Positions 1 through 6,878 of a DNA stretch of 15,697 nucleotides are shown here, piece after piece. Each line of letters starts with the position of its first letter. Position 1 is the stretch's first letter. The position numbers and the translations under genes are program-made. Under the pieces are notes generated by a model. It searched no databases and had not been told where the DNA came from. It was given only the letters and a program-made list of their open reading frames with translations. The stretch is from assembly GCA_026387055.1 (NCBI GenBank), contig JAPLML010000527.1, positions 1 through 15,697 of the forward strand. The letters are read 5' to 3'. This stretch comes from Planctomycetota bacterium. GTDB taxonomy: Bacteria; Planctomycetota; Phycisphaerae; FEN-1346.

Positions 1-1
1 C

Positions 2-526
2 ACGGCGCCCGCCCCGGAAGTGCCGCGCCTGGAGGAAAAGCACCTCTTCGAACTCATCAAGGAGGCGCGGCAGAAGATCAACGACTGTCAGAAACGCGAA
101 CGGGAGGTGGCCGAACAGGATAAACGGTTCCAGATGACCCGGCAACTCCTCGAAAAGGAGACCCAGGACCTGGATGCCCTGCGCGCCCAACTGACCGCCG
201 ACGTTACCCGCTTGAAGGAAGCCCAGGCGGAAATGGACAAGACCCGGGTCGCCATCGACCGGGAGGAGGCGGTCAACCTCAAGCGGGTGGCGGCGGTCTA
301 CGACCGGATGGATGCCGCCGCCGGGGGGCGCATCATGGAAGGCATGTGTGCCAACAAGCAGGAAGCCGACGTCGTCAAGATCCTTCACTACATGACCGAA
401 CGGTCGGTGGGCAAGATCCTGGCCGAGATCACCGACAAGAACCTGGCCGGGCAGCTGTGCGAGCAGATGAAAAAAGTCAAGGAACAGGACAAAACGAGCC
501 CTCCGGCCACAGGAGCCACGAGGTAA
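2..526 (+). CDS. MotE/FliJ-like coiled-coil flagellar protein, 5'-truncated
   Basis: The reading frame is open from the left edge of the window, so the true start lies upstream; a GTG at 20 is in frame but is probably internal. The visible part is a long charged coiled coil (about the first 100 residues, rich in K, E, R and Q) followed by a compact helical region. In that region the stretch from VAAVYDRMDA to LCEQMKKV follows the MgtE-N/MotE-like pattern of repeated short helices ending in hydrophobic pairs such as VVKILHYM and VGKILAEI. In flagellar clusters such proteins are cytoplasmic or inner-membrane chaperones or structural factors near the export apparatus or stator. The gene ends 4 nt before motA, so it is probably in the same operon. 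The family call is from pattern only; FliJ is the main alternative. Confidence 0.6.
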   Translation, partial: TAPAPEVPRLEEKHLFELIKEARQKINDCQKREREVAEQDKRFQMTRQLLEKETQDLDALRAQLTADVTRLKEAQAEMDKTRVAIDREEAVNLKRVAAVYDRMDAAAGGRIMEGMCANKQEADVVKILHYMTERSVGKILAEITDKNLAGQLCEQMKKVKEQDKTSPPATGATR

Positions 527-530
527 CGCC

Positions 531-1301
531 ATGGATCTCGCTACGGTCATCGGAATCTGCGCCGGCTTTGGCCTGATCGGCTGGGCCATCGTCATGGGCG
601 GCAGCACGGAGATCTTCGTCGACGTCCCCGCCATCCTGATCGTCATCGGCGGGATGATCGCCTCTGCCTTCATTCACTTCTCGCTGGGTCAGGTCCTGCG
701 CATCATGACCGTCCTGAAGAAGACCATCTTCAACCGGCTTCCCAACCACTCGGCGCTCATCCAGCAGATGGTCAACTACGCGGCCATCAACCGCCGCGAC
801 GGCGCGCTGGCCCTGGAACAGCACATACGGGACATCAAGGACGCCTTCCTCACGAAGGGGCTCCAGATGCTGGTCGACGGTCAGAAAGAGGAGGCCATCG
901 AGAAACAGTTGTCGCTGGAGATCCAGTACCTCCAGGAACGCCACGCCGACGGCAAGAAGATGTTCGAGTTCATGGGGGCGGCGGCGCCCGCCTTCGGCAT
1001 GGTCGGCACGCTCATCGGCCTCATCCAGATGCTCCGGACGCTCGACGATCCCTCGAAGATCGGCGCCGGCATGGCCACCTCGCTCGTCTGCACCTTCTAC
1101 GGCGCGGCGGTGGCCAACGTCATCCTGCTGCCCCTGGCCGGCAAGCTCGGCATCCAGTCGAAGCGCGAGACCATGGTCCGCGAGATGGCCGTCGAGGGCC
1201 TGCTGGCCATCGCACGCGGCGAAGGCCCGACGGCCGTCCGCGAGAAGATGCAGGCGTTCGTCTCCGCGGCGCACCGCGAGGATCTCAAACCCAAGGTCTG
1301 A
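531..1301 (+). CDS. motA: Flagellar stator protein MotA
   Basis: This 256-aa protein matches MotA in length and layout. There are two N-terminal membrane helices (about 4-22 and 32-53), a cytoplasmic loop of about 90 residues, and two further helices (about 147-168 and 178-203). Pro153 in the AAPAFGMVGT segment and Pro201 in ILLPLAGKL sit where the two functional prolines of MotA occur. The segment NRRDGALALE (87-96) matches the charged cytoplasmic region that contacts FliG. MotA forms the ion-driven pentamer around MotB. The ATG is 4 nt after the upstream stop, with AGG at 521-523 as a modest ribosome-binding site. The next gene starts 1 nt after its stop. The coupling ion (H+ or Na+) cannot be decided from what I see. 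Confidence 0.95.
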   Translation: MDLATVIGICAGFGLIGWAIVMGGSTEIFVDVPAILIVIGGMIASAFIHFSLGQVLRIMTVLKKTIFNRLPNHSALIQQMVNYAAINRRDGALALEQHIRDIKDAFLTKGLQMLVDGQKEEAIEKQLSLEIQYLQERHADGKKMFEFMGAAAPAFGMVGTLIGLIQMLRTLDDPSKIGAGMATSLVCTFYGAAVANVILLPLAGKLGIQSKRETMVREMAVEGLLAIARGEGPTAVREKMQAFVSAAHREDLKPKV

Positions 1302-1302
1302 C

Positions 1303-2004
1303 ATGCTGCACAAACCCATCCCGAAGGACGAAGGCGGAGAGATCGGGTCCCCTCTCTGGATGGTGTCGTTTACCGACGCCATGACGAACCTGCTGACCTT
1401 CTTTATCCTCCTGGTCACCTTCTCGGCCTTCGGCGACGACGCCCCTTCCAGCGGCGGGCTCGGTATACTCTCGCTCAGTGCGAACCCCGCCCTGCACGAG
1501 GCCAACTTCAAGTCCCGAACCAGCATGTTGCCTGATGCCGGGGCCGTCCGCCGCCCGGTGTCGCAAGGAAGCGAGAAGCCCAACCCCACGGTGGAGGCCG
1601 AGCGGGGGGGCAAGCCGCGCGCCCCCATCGGCATCCTCGACACCGAGGCCTACCACGACCGCAAGGTGATTTACCTTCCCTCGAAGTACCTGTTCTACGG
1701 ATGGGGGAAATTCATCACCGAGGTCGGCCAGACCCGTCTGACCCAGCTCGCGCCCTTTCTGCGCGAGACGTCCTGCCAGATCTCCATCGGCGAGTCCAGT
1801 CTCCTGCACCCGAACCACCCACTCTTCGCCCGGCCAAACCTGGGGCCCGAACGGGCCTGGGCCATCGTGGAATACTTCACCGAGAAGGAGCATCTGCCGC
1901 TCTCGCGCTTCACCATTGCGCCAAGGGTGTCCACCACCCGGCCGGACCTGAGTGAGGAACCCGTGGTAGAGATCGTCCTCCAGACGCGGAGGGTCTACCC
2001 ATGA
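1303..2004 (+). CDS. MotB-like stator protein, first of two
   Basis: This 233-aa protein has the MotB hallmark: a single N-terminal membrane helix (about 18-40) beginning PLWMVSFTDAMTNLLTFF, with Asp25 at the position of the ion-binding aspartate. A periplasmic linker of about 80 residues follows. The C-terminal part (about 120-230) looks like a divergent OmpA/MotB peptidoglycan-binding domain: GPERAWAIVEYF at 181-192 corresponds to the usual S-x-x-RA-x-x-V helix. The canonical G-H-T-D strand is not recognisable; SIGESSLLHP stands in its place. ATG lies 1 nt after the motA stop. Its stop overlaps the next motB-like start (ATGA). MotB family membership is secure; whether it anchors to the wall in the normal way is uncertain. 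Confidence 0.85.
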   Translation: MLHKPIPKDEGGEIGSPLWMVSFTDAMTNLLTFFILLVTFSAFGDDAPSSGGLGILSLSANPALHEANFKSRTSMLPDAGAVRRPVSQGSEKPNPTVEAERGGKPRAPIGILDTEAYHDRKVIYLPSKYLFYGWGKFITEVGQTRLTQLAPFLRETSCQISIGESSLLHPNHPLFARPNLGPERAWAIVEYFTEKEHLPLSRFTIAPRVSTTRPDLSEEPVVEIVLQTRRVYP

Positions 2005-2750
2005 GGCACCGCCGCGTCGAGGAGAGCAAGGGCGAGAAGGCCCCCATCTGGATCCTCTCCTTCGGCGACATGATCACCAACTTCCTCGCCTTCTTCATCC
2101 TGTTGCAGTCCTTCTCCAACTGCCAGCGGGGCGAGATTGGTGAGGCCGGCGACCTCCACTCGGGGGATTACGCGCTCGACCTGGGCGGGGCGGGGAAGTG
2201 GATGTTCGACCGCGGCCCCGGCCCCGACTTCAAATACAAGCTGCGCAGGCATCCGGCGGAATCGGACCCCGACTCCGTGATCCCACAGCGCATCATCGAT
2301 GCCGAGGACGAGCATATCCGGAAGCTCTTCGACGACCTGCGTCGCGCCATGGATACGCGGACGTCGGACCAGCCGCCTCCCCTGACGCAAATCGTGACCA
2401 CGCCCATCCGGTTCAACCCCTCCGAGGCCGCCCTGGACGCTCCCGCCATGGATTTCCTGGCCACGCTGTCCTCGGAACTGAGCCAGGACATGCAGACCGA
2501 CCAAGCCGACGTCTACGTCTTTGCGACGGCTCCCGATGCCGTGAGCACCAAGGAGCAGTTCATTCTTTCCGCCCGGCGCGCCCAGGTGGTCCGCGACCGC
2601 CTGGCCAGGAACTTTGTCGAGAAGCCTTCCGGCACCAGTTCGCGGTTGCTGGCGCGCGGCATCGGGGCGGGCCACTGGGGGGTGAACGCTGCCTCGGTTT
2701 CGCCCCCATCGGTCGTTATCGCTGTTGTTTCACCAGTCAGGAAGGAGTAG
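2001..2750 (+). CDS. MotB-like stator protein, second of two
   Basis: This 249-aa paralogue starts within the stop of the preceding gene (ATGA at 2001-2004), so the two are probably translationally coupled. The segment APIWILSFGDMITNFLAFF (14-32) is a MotB membrane helix with Asp23 as the ion-binding residue. The region from about 128 to 245 is OmpA-like: IRFNPSEAAL is the first strand and LSARRAQVVRDRL (189-201) the RA-containing helix that contacts peptidoglycan in the family. The usual GHTD motif is replaced by FATAPDAVS. It is closer to a working OmpA domain than the upstream copy. One MotA with two MotB-like partners could mean mixed stators, alternative stators, or one copy doing a non-motor job. 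Confidence 0.85.
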   Translation: MRHRRVEESKGEKAPIWILSFGDMITNFLAFFILLQSFSNCQRGEIGEAGDLHSGDYALDLGGAGKWMFDRGPGPDFKYKLRRHPAESDPDSVIPQRIIDAEDEHIRKLFDDLRRAMDTRTSDQPPPLTQIVTTPIRFNPSEAALDAPAMDFLATLSSELSQDMQTDQADVYVFATAPDAVSTKEQFILSARRAQVVRDRLARNFVEKPSGTSSRLLARGIGAGHWGVNAASVSPPSVVIAVVSPVRKE

Positions 2751-2759
2751 GTGCAGGCC

Positions 2760-3359
2760 ATGGCTGATCCGGGGGAACCGAAGAAGGTGGAACCGACGCC
2801 CGCTGCGGAGCCGGCGCCGGCGGCGGCGCCGCCGCCAGCGGCCGCGCCGCCTCGCCGCAGCGCTCTGACGCCGCTCCTGCTCCTGTGCGCGGGGGTTGCC
2901 GTCCTGGCCGCCGGCGCCGGGTATGGCACCGGCATGTTGGTGAAGGGGCCCAAGGCGGCGGAGGCGGCCCCTCCGCCGAAGGCGGGGGCGCCGACGCCCG
3001 CGCCCGCCGGCTCGGCCGCCGAGGCCAAGCCCAAGGATGAGTTCGTCTACTACGACTTCGAGCCGATCGTGGCCAACCTCGACGAGCCTCGCCTGGCGAG
3101 GTATGTGCGCGTCGTCATCACGCTGGCCATTCGGCCAGAAGACGCCGAGGCGGCCAAGATCATCTTGAACAAGAAAAAGCCGGAGTTGAAGAACTGGGTG
3201 ACGGTGTTCTTTGCCAGTTGCACTTTGGAGCAGATCCGCGGGTCCGCCAATCTCAACCGCCTGCGGCGCGAGATTCTCGATGCCCTGAGCGAACAGCTCT
3301 GGCCGGACCAGAAATCGCCGATTCATCAGGTGCTGTTCAAAGAGATCGCCGTATCATGA
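2760..3359 (+). CDS. fliL: Flagellar basal body-associated protein FliL
   Basis: FliL is a single-pass inner-membrane protein that rings the stator and supports torque. The protein has an Ala/Pro-rich cytoplasmic N-terminus (1-35), a membrane helix (about 36-60), another Ala/Pro-rich linker, and a conserved periplasmic FliL domain (about 93-199) with FEPIVANLDEPRLARYVRVV near its start. It ends in the typical strand VLFKEIAVS. I start it at the ATG at 2760, 12 nt after GGAG at 2744-2747. The GTG at 2751 is in frame but only 3 nt from that site, which is too close. The product is 199 aa. It lies between the stator genes and fliM, as is common. Confidence 0.88.
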   Translation: MADPGEPKKVEPTPAAEPAPAAAPPPAAAPPRRSALTPLLLLCAGVAVLAAGAGYGTGMLVKGPKAAEAAPPPKAGAPTPAPAGSAAEAKPKDEFVYYDFEPIVANLDEPRLARYVRVVITLAIRPEDAEAAKIILNKKKPELKNWVTVFFASCTLEQIRGSANLNRLRREILDALSEQLWPDQKSPIHQVLFKEIAVS

Positions 3360-4303
3360 ATTCGCCTACACCGGCCAATGACCCGACGGCTTCAACGTCC
3401 CCGGCACCCCGCGGCGCGTCCGCCCCGCTGGCGGCGCCGCAGGTGGTGGACTACGATTGGCGCGTCCCGCACCGCTTCACCTCGGCCCAGCAGCAGAGGC
3501 TTGCCGCCTTCGCTCGAAAAGCGGCGGACCGCATCGCGACGGAACTGCGCCATCTCATCCACCGGCCGGTCGCCGTCGAAGTCGGCGGGGTCGCCGAACA
3601 CTACGGCGCCGACGTCTGGACGCCGTCCCAGACCCCCCTGTACGGCGTGGCGCTGGTTGACGAGGCGGACCAGGTGTGCGGCATGGTGGGCCTTCCGCCC
3701 GAGATCGCCGTCCGCTGGGTCGAGAGCCTGCTGGGAGGCGCCGCGACGACGGCGAAAGAGGCGCGGCCGCTCTCGCCCCTCGAAGCGATGATCCTCCTCG
3801 ACGTTGTCGAGGCGATGGCCAAGGGGTTCTCGGCGGCCTCGAAAGAGGTGGGAGCCCCGGCGCTTCGACGCGCAGAAAAAGTGTCGTCGGACCAGTCGCC
3901 CCTGGCCGACTGCCGGCAGGGCGAGTTCGGCAAGATCACCCTCACGACCGAAGGCGACCAGGGCCAAGCCGCGTTCTGGGTGGCCGTCCTCAGTTCCTCC
4001 CTGGTCGCCATCGCCGATCCAAACGCCCTCAAGAAACAAGCCAGGACCGCCGAAGAAACTCATGCCGATCTGGCGGGACACATGGAGAATGTGACGGTTC
4101 AGGCGACGGCCCGGCTCGGGACCGTCGCCGTCACGGTGCGCGACGTGGCCGCACTGGAGCCGGGTGACGTTCTGCTGCTTGGCAAGAGCGCCAATGACCT
4201 GATTGATGTGCTAGTCCTGGGCAACGTGGTTTTCCGCGGACGCCCCGTCACGTGTGACGGCCGGTACGCCGTTCAGGTCCAGGAATGCAAACAGTGGTCA
4301 TGA
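3356..4303 (+). CDS. fliM: Flagellar motor switch protein FliM
   Basis: FliM is the C-ring protein linking FliG to FliN and setting rotation sense. The frame is open upstream into fliL, but the ATG at 3356 overlapping the fliL stop (ATGA) is the sensible start and gives 315 aa. The segment YDWRVPHRFTSAQQQRLAAF (33-52) matches the start of the FliM middle domain, and LSPLEAMILLDVVEAM matches its central helix. The last 75 residues form a SpoA domain (LGTVAVTVRDVAAL, LEPGDVLLL, VVFRGRPVTCDGRYAVQV). The first 30 residues are Pro/Ala/Ser/Thr-rich, and the usual N-terminal CheY-P-binding peptide (LSQxEIDALL type) is missing. The next gene's ribosome-binding site follows directly. Confidence 0.9.
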   Translation: MNSPTPANDPTASTSPAPRGASAPLAAPQVVDYDWRVPHRFTSAQQQRLAAFARKAADRIATELRHLIHRPVAVEVGGVAEHYGADVWTPSQTPLYGVALVDEADQVCGMVGLPPEIAVRWVESLLGGAATTAKEARPLSPLEAMILLDVVEAMAKGFSAASKEVGAPALRRAEKVSSDQSPLADCRQGEFGKITLTTEGDQGQAAFWVAVLSSSLVAIADPNALKKQARTAEETHADLAGHMENVTVQATARLGTVAVTVRDVAALEPGDVLLLGKSANDLIDVLVLGNVVFRGRPVTCDGRYAVQVQECKQWS

Positions 4304-4332
4304 CGCCGGAAGTATCGAAAGGAGAAGTTCAG

Positions 4333-4710
4333 ATGCCGCCCGCCACCGCCACGGAAGCGCCCCCCCTGGCCGACTCGCCGCCGACGGTGGAGGCGAGGAC
4401 GGTCGAACTGCCCGCCGCCATGGACAGCGGGGCCCGGGCGCCCGGAGGCAAACTCGACATCTTTCTGGACACCACCGTCGACATCACCGCCAGCCTGGGC
4501 GAGGCCCGGCTGGTCGCCCGGGAATTCCTCCGGCTGGGTCCCGGTGCCGTCGTGGCGCTCAGCCGGCAGGCCGGCGAGCCGGTCGACCTCGTCGTCAACG
4601 GCGTCTGCTTCGCCACAGGCGACCTCGTGGTGGTAGGAGATCAACTGGGGATCCGCATCCGGGAGATCCTGAGCCCCGCCGAAGCCGGAGGCCCCGTGCC
4701 GCCGGCTTGA
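4333..4710 (+). CDS. fliN: Flagellar motor switch protein FliN
   Basis: This is a 125-aa protein with an unstructured N-terminal third and a single SpoA domain: LDIFLDTTVDITASLGEARL, VAREFLRLGPGAVVAL, GEPVDLVVNGVCFATGDLVVVGDQ and LGIRIREIL follow the FliN pattern closely. FliN multimers form the base of the C-ring and receive export chaperone complexes. In-frame ATGs exist at 4285, 4300 (overlapping the fliM stop) and 4333. I choose 4333 because AAAGGAG at 4318-4324 sits 8 nt upstream, whereas the others have no such site. It is the last gene before the 358-nt gap, so it probably ends the stator/switch transcription unit. Confidence 0.92.
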   Translation: MPPATATEAPPLADSPPTVEARTVELPAAMDSGARAPGGKLDIFLDTTVDITASLGEARLVAREFLRLGPGAVVALSRQAGEPVDLVVNGVCFATGDLVVVGDQLGIRIREILSPAEAGGPVPPA

Positions 4711-4733
4711 CCCGCGGTTTTTCGGACAGGGTC

Positions 4734-4877
4734 GTAATCCTACAACGCCACTTGACGCCGTGCGCGGTGGGTCTCCTGACCCACCGCGGTCGCCGCGGCG
4801 ACCGTCTTGGCGGCTGATTGAGGCACTTTCGCTGCGGGTCAGGAGACCCGCCGCGCACAGTGGCATTGTAGTATTAC
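4734..4877. repeat. 144-bp nested inverted-repeat element (MITE- or REP-like)
   Basis: The left arm (4734-4782) and right arm (4836-4877) are imperfect reverse complements. The outer 19 bases (4734-4752 against 4859-4877) match at 17 positions. The inner 23 (4760-4782 against 4836-4858) match at 22. The left arm has 7 extra bases between them. Smaller palindromes are nested inside: GGTGGGTC-TCCT-GACCCACC in the left arm and the perfect 18-mer CGGTCGCCGCGGCGACCG at 4787-4804. No coding potential for a transposase is seen. It lies between fliN and the fliO promoter, so the transcript could form a long hairpin that ends or protects the upstream mRNA. Confidence 0.8.
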
Positions 4878-4971
4878 GGGGCCACGTCAACTTTTCCAAC
4901 AGGCCGTCTCATTTTCGTCCACTTCGGCCGCTTCCAGACGCCTCCTCAAGCCCTCCATCGCATTCTTCGTT

Positions 4972-4987
4972 TGGCACGCCTTGTGCA
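4972..4987 (+). promoter_or_regulatory. Sigma-54 (-24/-12) promoter upstream of fliO
   Basis: The sequence TGGCACGCCTTGTGCA matches the sigma-54 consensus TGGCACG-N4-TTGCW with one mismatch (G for the first T of TTGC). The invariant GG (4973-4974) and GC (4985-4986) have the required 12-base offset. Transcription would start near 4998, leaving a leader of about 70 nt before fliO at 5069. Sigma-54 control of export-gate genes is known in several bacteria with hierarchical flagellar regulation. I saw no matching enhancer-binding protein gene in this window. Confidence 0.72.
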
Positions 4988-5068
4988 TATAGTAGTGCCG
5001 GGACCCGTACGGCATTGCCGACGGACCCGACCGGCCCTTGGTCAATCGGTCCGGGGGAGAGCGAAGCG

Positions 5069-5638
5069 GTGAGCCAGGTTCGTATCACGAAAGGCGTGGT
5101 GCCAGGGATGGTGCTCCTCGCGGGCGCCTTGGTCCTGGCGACGGTCCTATCGCCCGCTGCCGCCGAAACGCCCGCCCCCAACGGGAAAGCCTCGTCCGAG
5201 GCCGGCCTGGGCGACCTCGGCAAGAAGGACGAAAAGCTGCCCTCCGACCTTGGTCTCAAGGACCAGTCCGCCAGCCGGCTCCTCGGGCAATCGCTGGCCG
5301 CCGTGGCGGTCATCCTGGTCCTGGGCGGGGTGGGCCTGGTGGTCGTCAAACGCCTGATGCCTCGCATTGCCGCCGCCCGAGGCAAGCGGGTGCTCTTGCT
5401 GGAGACCTTTCACCTTGGCCCCCAGAGGGCCCTCCACCTGGTCCAGGTGGGCAACCGCAGCCTGCTCGTGGGGTCGTCGCGGGAGGGGCTGAATCTGCTC
5501 GCCGACGTCACCGAGGCCCTGCCCCCGCCCGAGATCGACCTGGGAGCGGCCCGGCCCAAGGCCAGGTTTGTCATCCCGCCGCTGGGAGAGAGCGGAGACG
5601 GCGGCCGCGAAGCAGGAGGCAAAGAGAATGATCATTAG
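5069..5638 (+). CDS. fliO: Flagellar biosynthesis protein FliO
   Basis: FliO is the small membrane factor that helps assemble the FliP ring of the export gate. From the GTG at 5069 the product is 189 aa: a Sec-type signal peptide (VPGMVLLAGALVLATVLSPAAAE), a charged Lys/Asp/Glu-rich stretch, a membrane helix around 75-95 (LAAVAVILVLGGVGLVVVKRL) and a cytoplasmic domain. In that domain RVLLLETFHLGPQRALHLVQ and VGNRSLLVGSS are the family's signature strands. GTG is chosen because GGGGAG at 5054-5059 sits 9 nt upstream and because it keeps the whole signal peptide; an ATG at 5109 would cut into it. It is the first gene after the sigma-54 site and overlaps fliP by 11 nt. Confidence 0.85.
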   Translation: MSQVRITKGVVPGMVLLAGALVLATVLSPAAAETPAPNGKASSEAGLGDLGKKDEKLPSDLGLKDQSASRLLGQSLAAVAVILVLGGVGLVVVKRLMPRIAAARGKRVLLLETFHLGPQRALHLVQVGNRSLLVGSSREGLNLLADVTEALPPPEIDLGAARPKARFVIPPLGESGDGGREAGGKENDH

Positions 5639-6557
5639 ACATGCAGCCATCGTCAGCGGAGTGGCCGCGGTGCTGCTGAGTGCGGCGCTCGCGCTGGCCG
5701 CCCCGTCCGGCGGCACGGCGGATTCCTCGATTCCCCTCGTGCCTCCGCCGCTACCGTCGTTCCCGTGGGATGTCCCCCCATCGCCGCTGCCGACCGCGCC
5801 GCTGTCGGCATCGCCCCTGACGGGGACCTCCGTCGCGCTGGCTGCTCCGGGTGGGGCCATGCCGGAGCTCGGCGACGTCCTGGCCATCGTGGACAAGGCG
5901 ACCAGCAAGCCGGCGGACGAGGGCGCCAGCGACTACTCGACCCCGCTGAAACTGGCGATCGTCTTCACGGGCCTGGCCGTTCTGCCCGCCGCCCTGATGA
6001 TGATGACGTCGTTTACGCGGATCATCATCGTCCTCTCGTTCATCCGGCGGGCCTTGACCACCCAGAACATCCCGCCGACCATCGCCGTCGTGGGGCTGGC
6101 GCTGTTCCTGACCCTCTTCACGATGGCCCCGACCTTCACCAAGGTCAACGCCGACGCCGTCCAGCCCTACCTGGCCGAGCAGATCAGTTTCCAGACGGCC
6201 GCCAACCGCGGGGTGGACGACCTGAAGGAGTTCATGATCCGCCAGACGCGGCGAAGCGACCTGGCGTTCTTCGTCGACCTGGCGAAGGTGCCCACCCCCA
6301 AGACGTCGGCCGATCTGCCGGCCTACGTGGCCATTCCGGCGTTCGCCATCAGCGAATTCCGCACTTCCTTCGAGATGGGGTGCCTGCTCTTTATCCCGTT
6401 CCTCCTCATCGACCTCGTGGTGGCGGGCATCCTGCTGAGCGCGGGCATGATGATGCTTCCGCCCGCCATCATCAGCCTGCCCCTGAAGATCATCCTCTTT
6501 GTGTTGGTGGATGGCTGGCGCTTGCTGGCCCAGAGCCTGGTGATGAGTTTCAATTAG
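5628..6557 (+). CDS. fliP: Flagellar export gate protein FliP
   Basis: FliP pentamers with FliQ and FliR form the core of the export gate. AGGAGG at 5614-5619 lies 8 nt before the ATG at 5628, fixing the start inside the end of fliO. The product is 309 aa, longer than the usual FliP of about 245. The difference is a Pro/Ser/Ala-rich segment of about 75 residues after the signal peptide, before the conserved core begins at about residue 102. The core has the FliP signature LPAALMMMTSFTRIIIVLSF and RRALTTQNIPPTIAVVGLAL, then a periplasmic loop, then the C-terminal helices ending LPLKIILFVLVDGWRLLAQS. The motif usually reads ALGTQ and PPN; here it is ALTTQ and PPT. Confidence 0.95.
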   Translation: MIIRHAAIVSGVAAVLLSAALALAAPSGGTADSSIPLVPPPLPSFPWDVPPSPLPTAPLSASPLTGTSVALAAPGGAMPELGDVLAIVDKATSKPADEGASDYSTPLKLAIVFTGLAVLPAALMMMTSFTRIIIVLSFIRRALTTQNIPPTIAVVGLALFLTLFTMAPTFTKVNADAVQPYLAEQISFQTAANRGVDDLKEFMIRQTRRSDLAFFVDLAKVPTPKTSADLPAYVAIPAFAISEFRTSFEMGCLLFIPFLLIDLVVAGILLSAGMMMLPPAIISLPLKIILFVLVDGWRLLAQSLVMSFN

Positions 6558-6567
6558 CATTGTAGAT

Positions 6568-6585
6568 GGGTCGCCGCGGCGACCC
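6568..6585. repeat. 18-bp perfect palindrome in the fliP-fliQ gap
   Basis: GGGTCGCCGCGGCGACCC is a perfect palindrome in the 50-nt fliP-fliQ gap, 11 nt upstream of the fliQ ribosome-binding site. Its central 16 bases are identical to a palindrome inside the inverted-repeat element at 4734-4877 (4788-4803). It could be a regulator site, a small mRNA hairpin or a dispersed repeat core; the shared sequence favours a repeat. Confidence 0.65.
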
Positions 6586-6607
6586 GGTTTATATCCAGGA
6601 GCAGACA

Positions 6608-6877
6608 ATGGATGGCGACCTGGTCCTGTACCTGACGCGGCGGACGATGGAAACCGCCTTGCTCGTGGCGGGTCCGGTGCTCGTGGTCACGCTTGTCCTG
6701 GGCGCCCTGGTGGCGATGGTCCAGGCCGTCACGTCCCTGAAGGACATGACGATGGGCCTGGTCCTCAAACTGGCGGGCGTCGGGGTCACGATGCTCTTGA
6801 CGGGAGGCTGGTCGATCCAGATCGCGGTGGACTTTACCCGCGAAGTCTTTGCCCATCTCCAGGCGCTAGGACACTGA
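6608..6877 (+). CDS. fliQ: Flagellar export gate protein FliQ
   Basis: This 89-aa protein has exactly the usual FliQ length. It has two membrane helices: TALLVAGPVLVVTLVLGALVAMVQAVTS, with the conserved Q-x-x-T-S-L-x-D turn (AVTSLKDMTMGLVLKL), and a second helix around GVTMLLTGGWSIQIAVDF. FliQ packs around FliP-FliR in the gate. AGGAG at 6597-6601 sits 6 nt before the ATG at 6608, which rules out the longer in-frame extension to 6566 that would run through the palindrome. fliR begins 1 nt after its stop. Confidence 0.93.
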   Translation: MDGDLVLYLTRRTMETALLVAGPVLVVTLVLGALVAMVQAVTSLKDMTMGLVLKLAGVGVTMLLTGGWSIQIAVDFTREVFAHLQALGH

Positions 6878-6878
6878 C

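Noticed and set aside
477..1643. A 388-codon minus-strand frame opposite motA and the first motB-like gene
   Set aside because: Overlaps two well-supported genes and has a shadow-like Asp/Arg/Gly-rich composition.
4682..4722. Terminator after fliN (AAGCCGG/CCGGCTT stem followed by TTTTT)
   Set aside because: The loop is 13 nt and the T-run lies 9 nt beyond the stem, so it does not fit an intrinsic terminator well; the nearby long inverted repeat is a better candidate for 3' end formation.
4971..4993. Sigma-70 promoter TTGGCA with TATAGT before fliO
   Set aside because: The spacer is only 11 bases; the same region fits sigma-54 far better.
4760..5068. N-terminal extension of fliO back to 4760
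   Set aside because: It would run through the inverted repeat and the sigma-54 promoter and hide the signal peptide; GTG at 5069 has a good ribosome-binding site.
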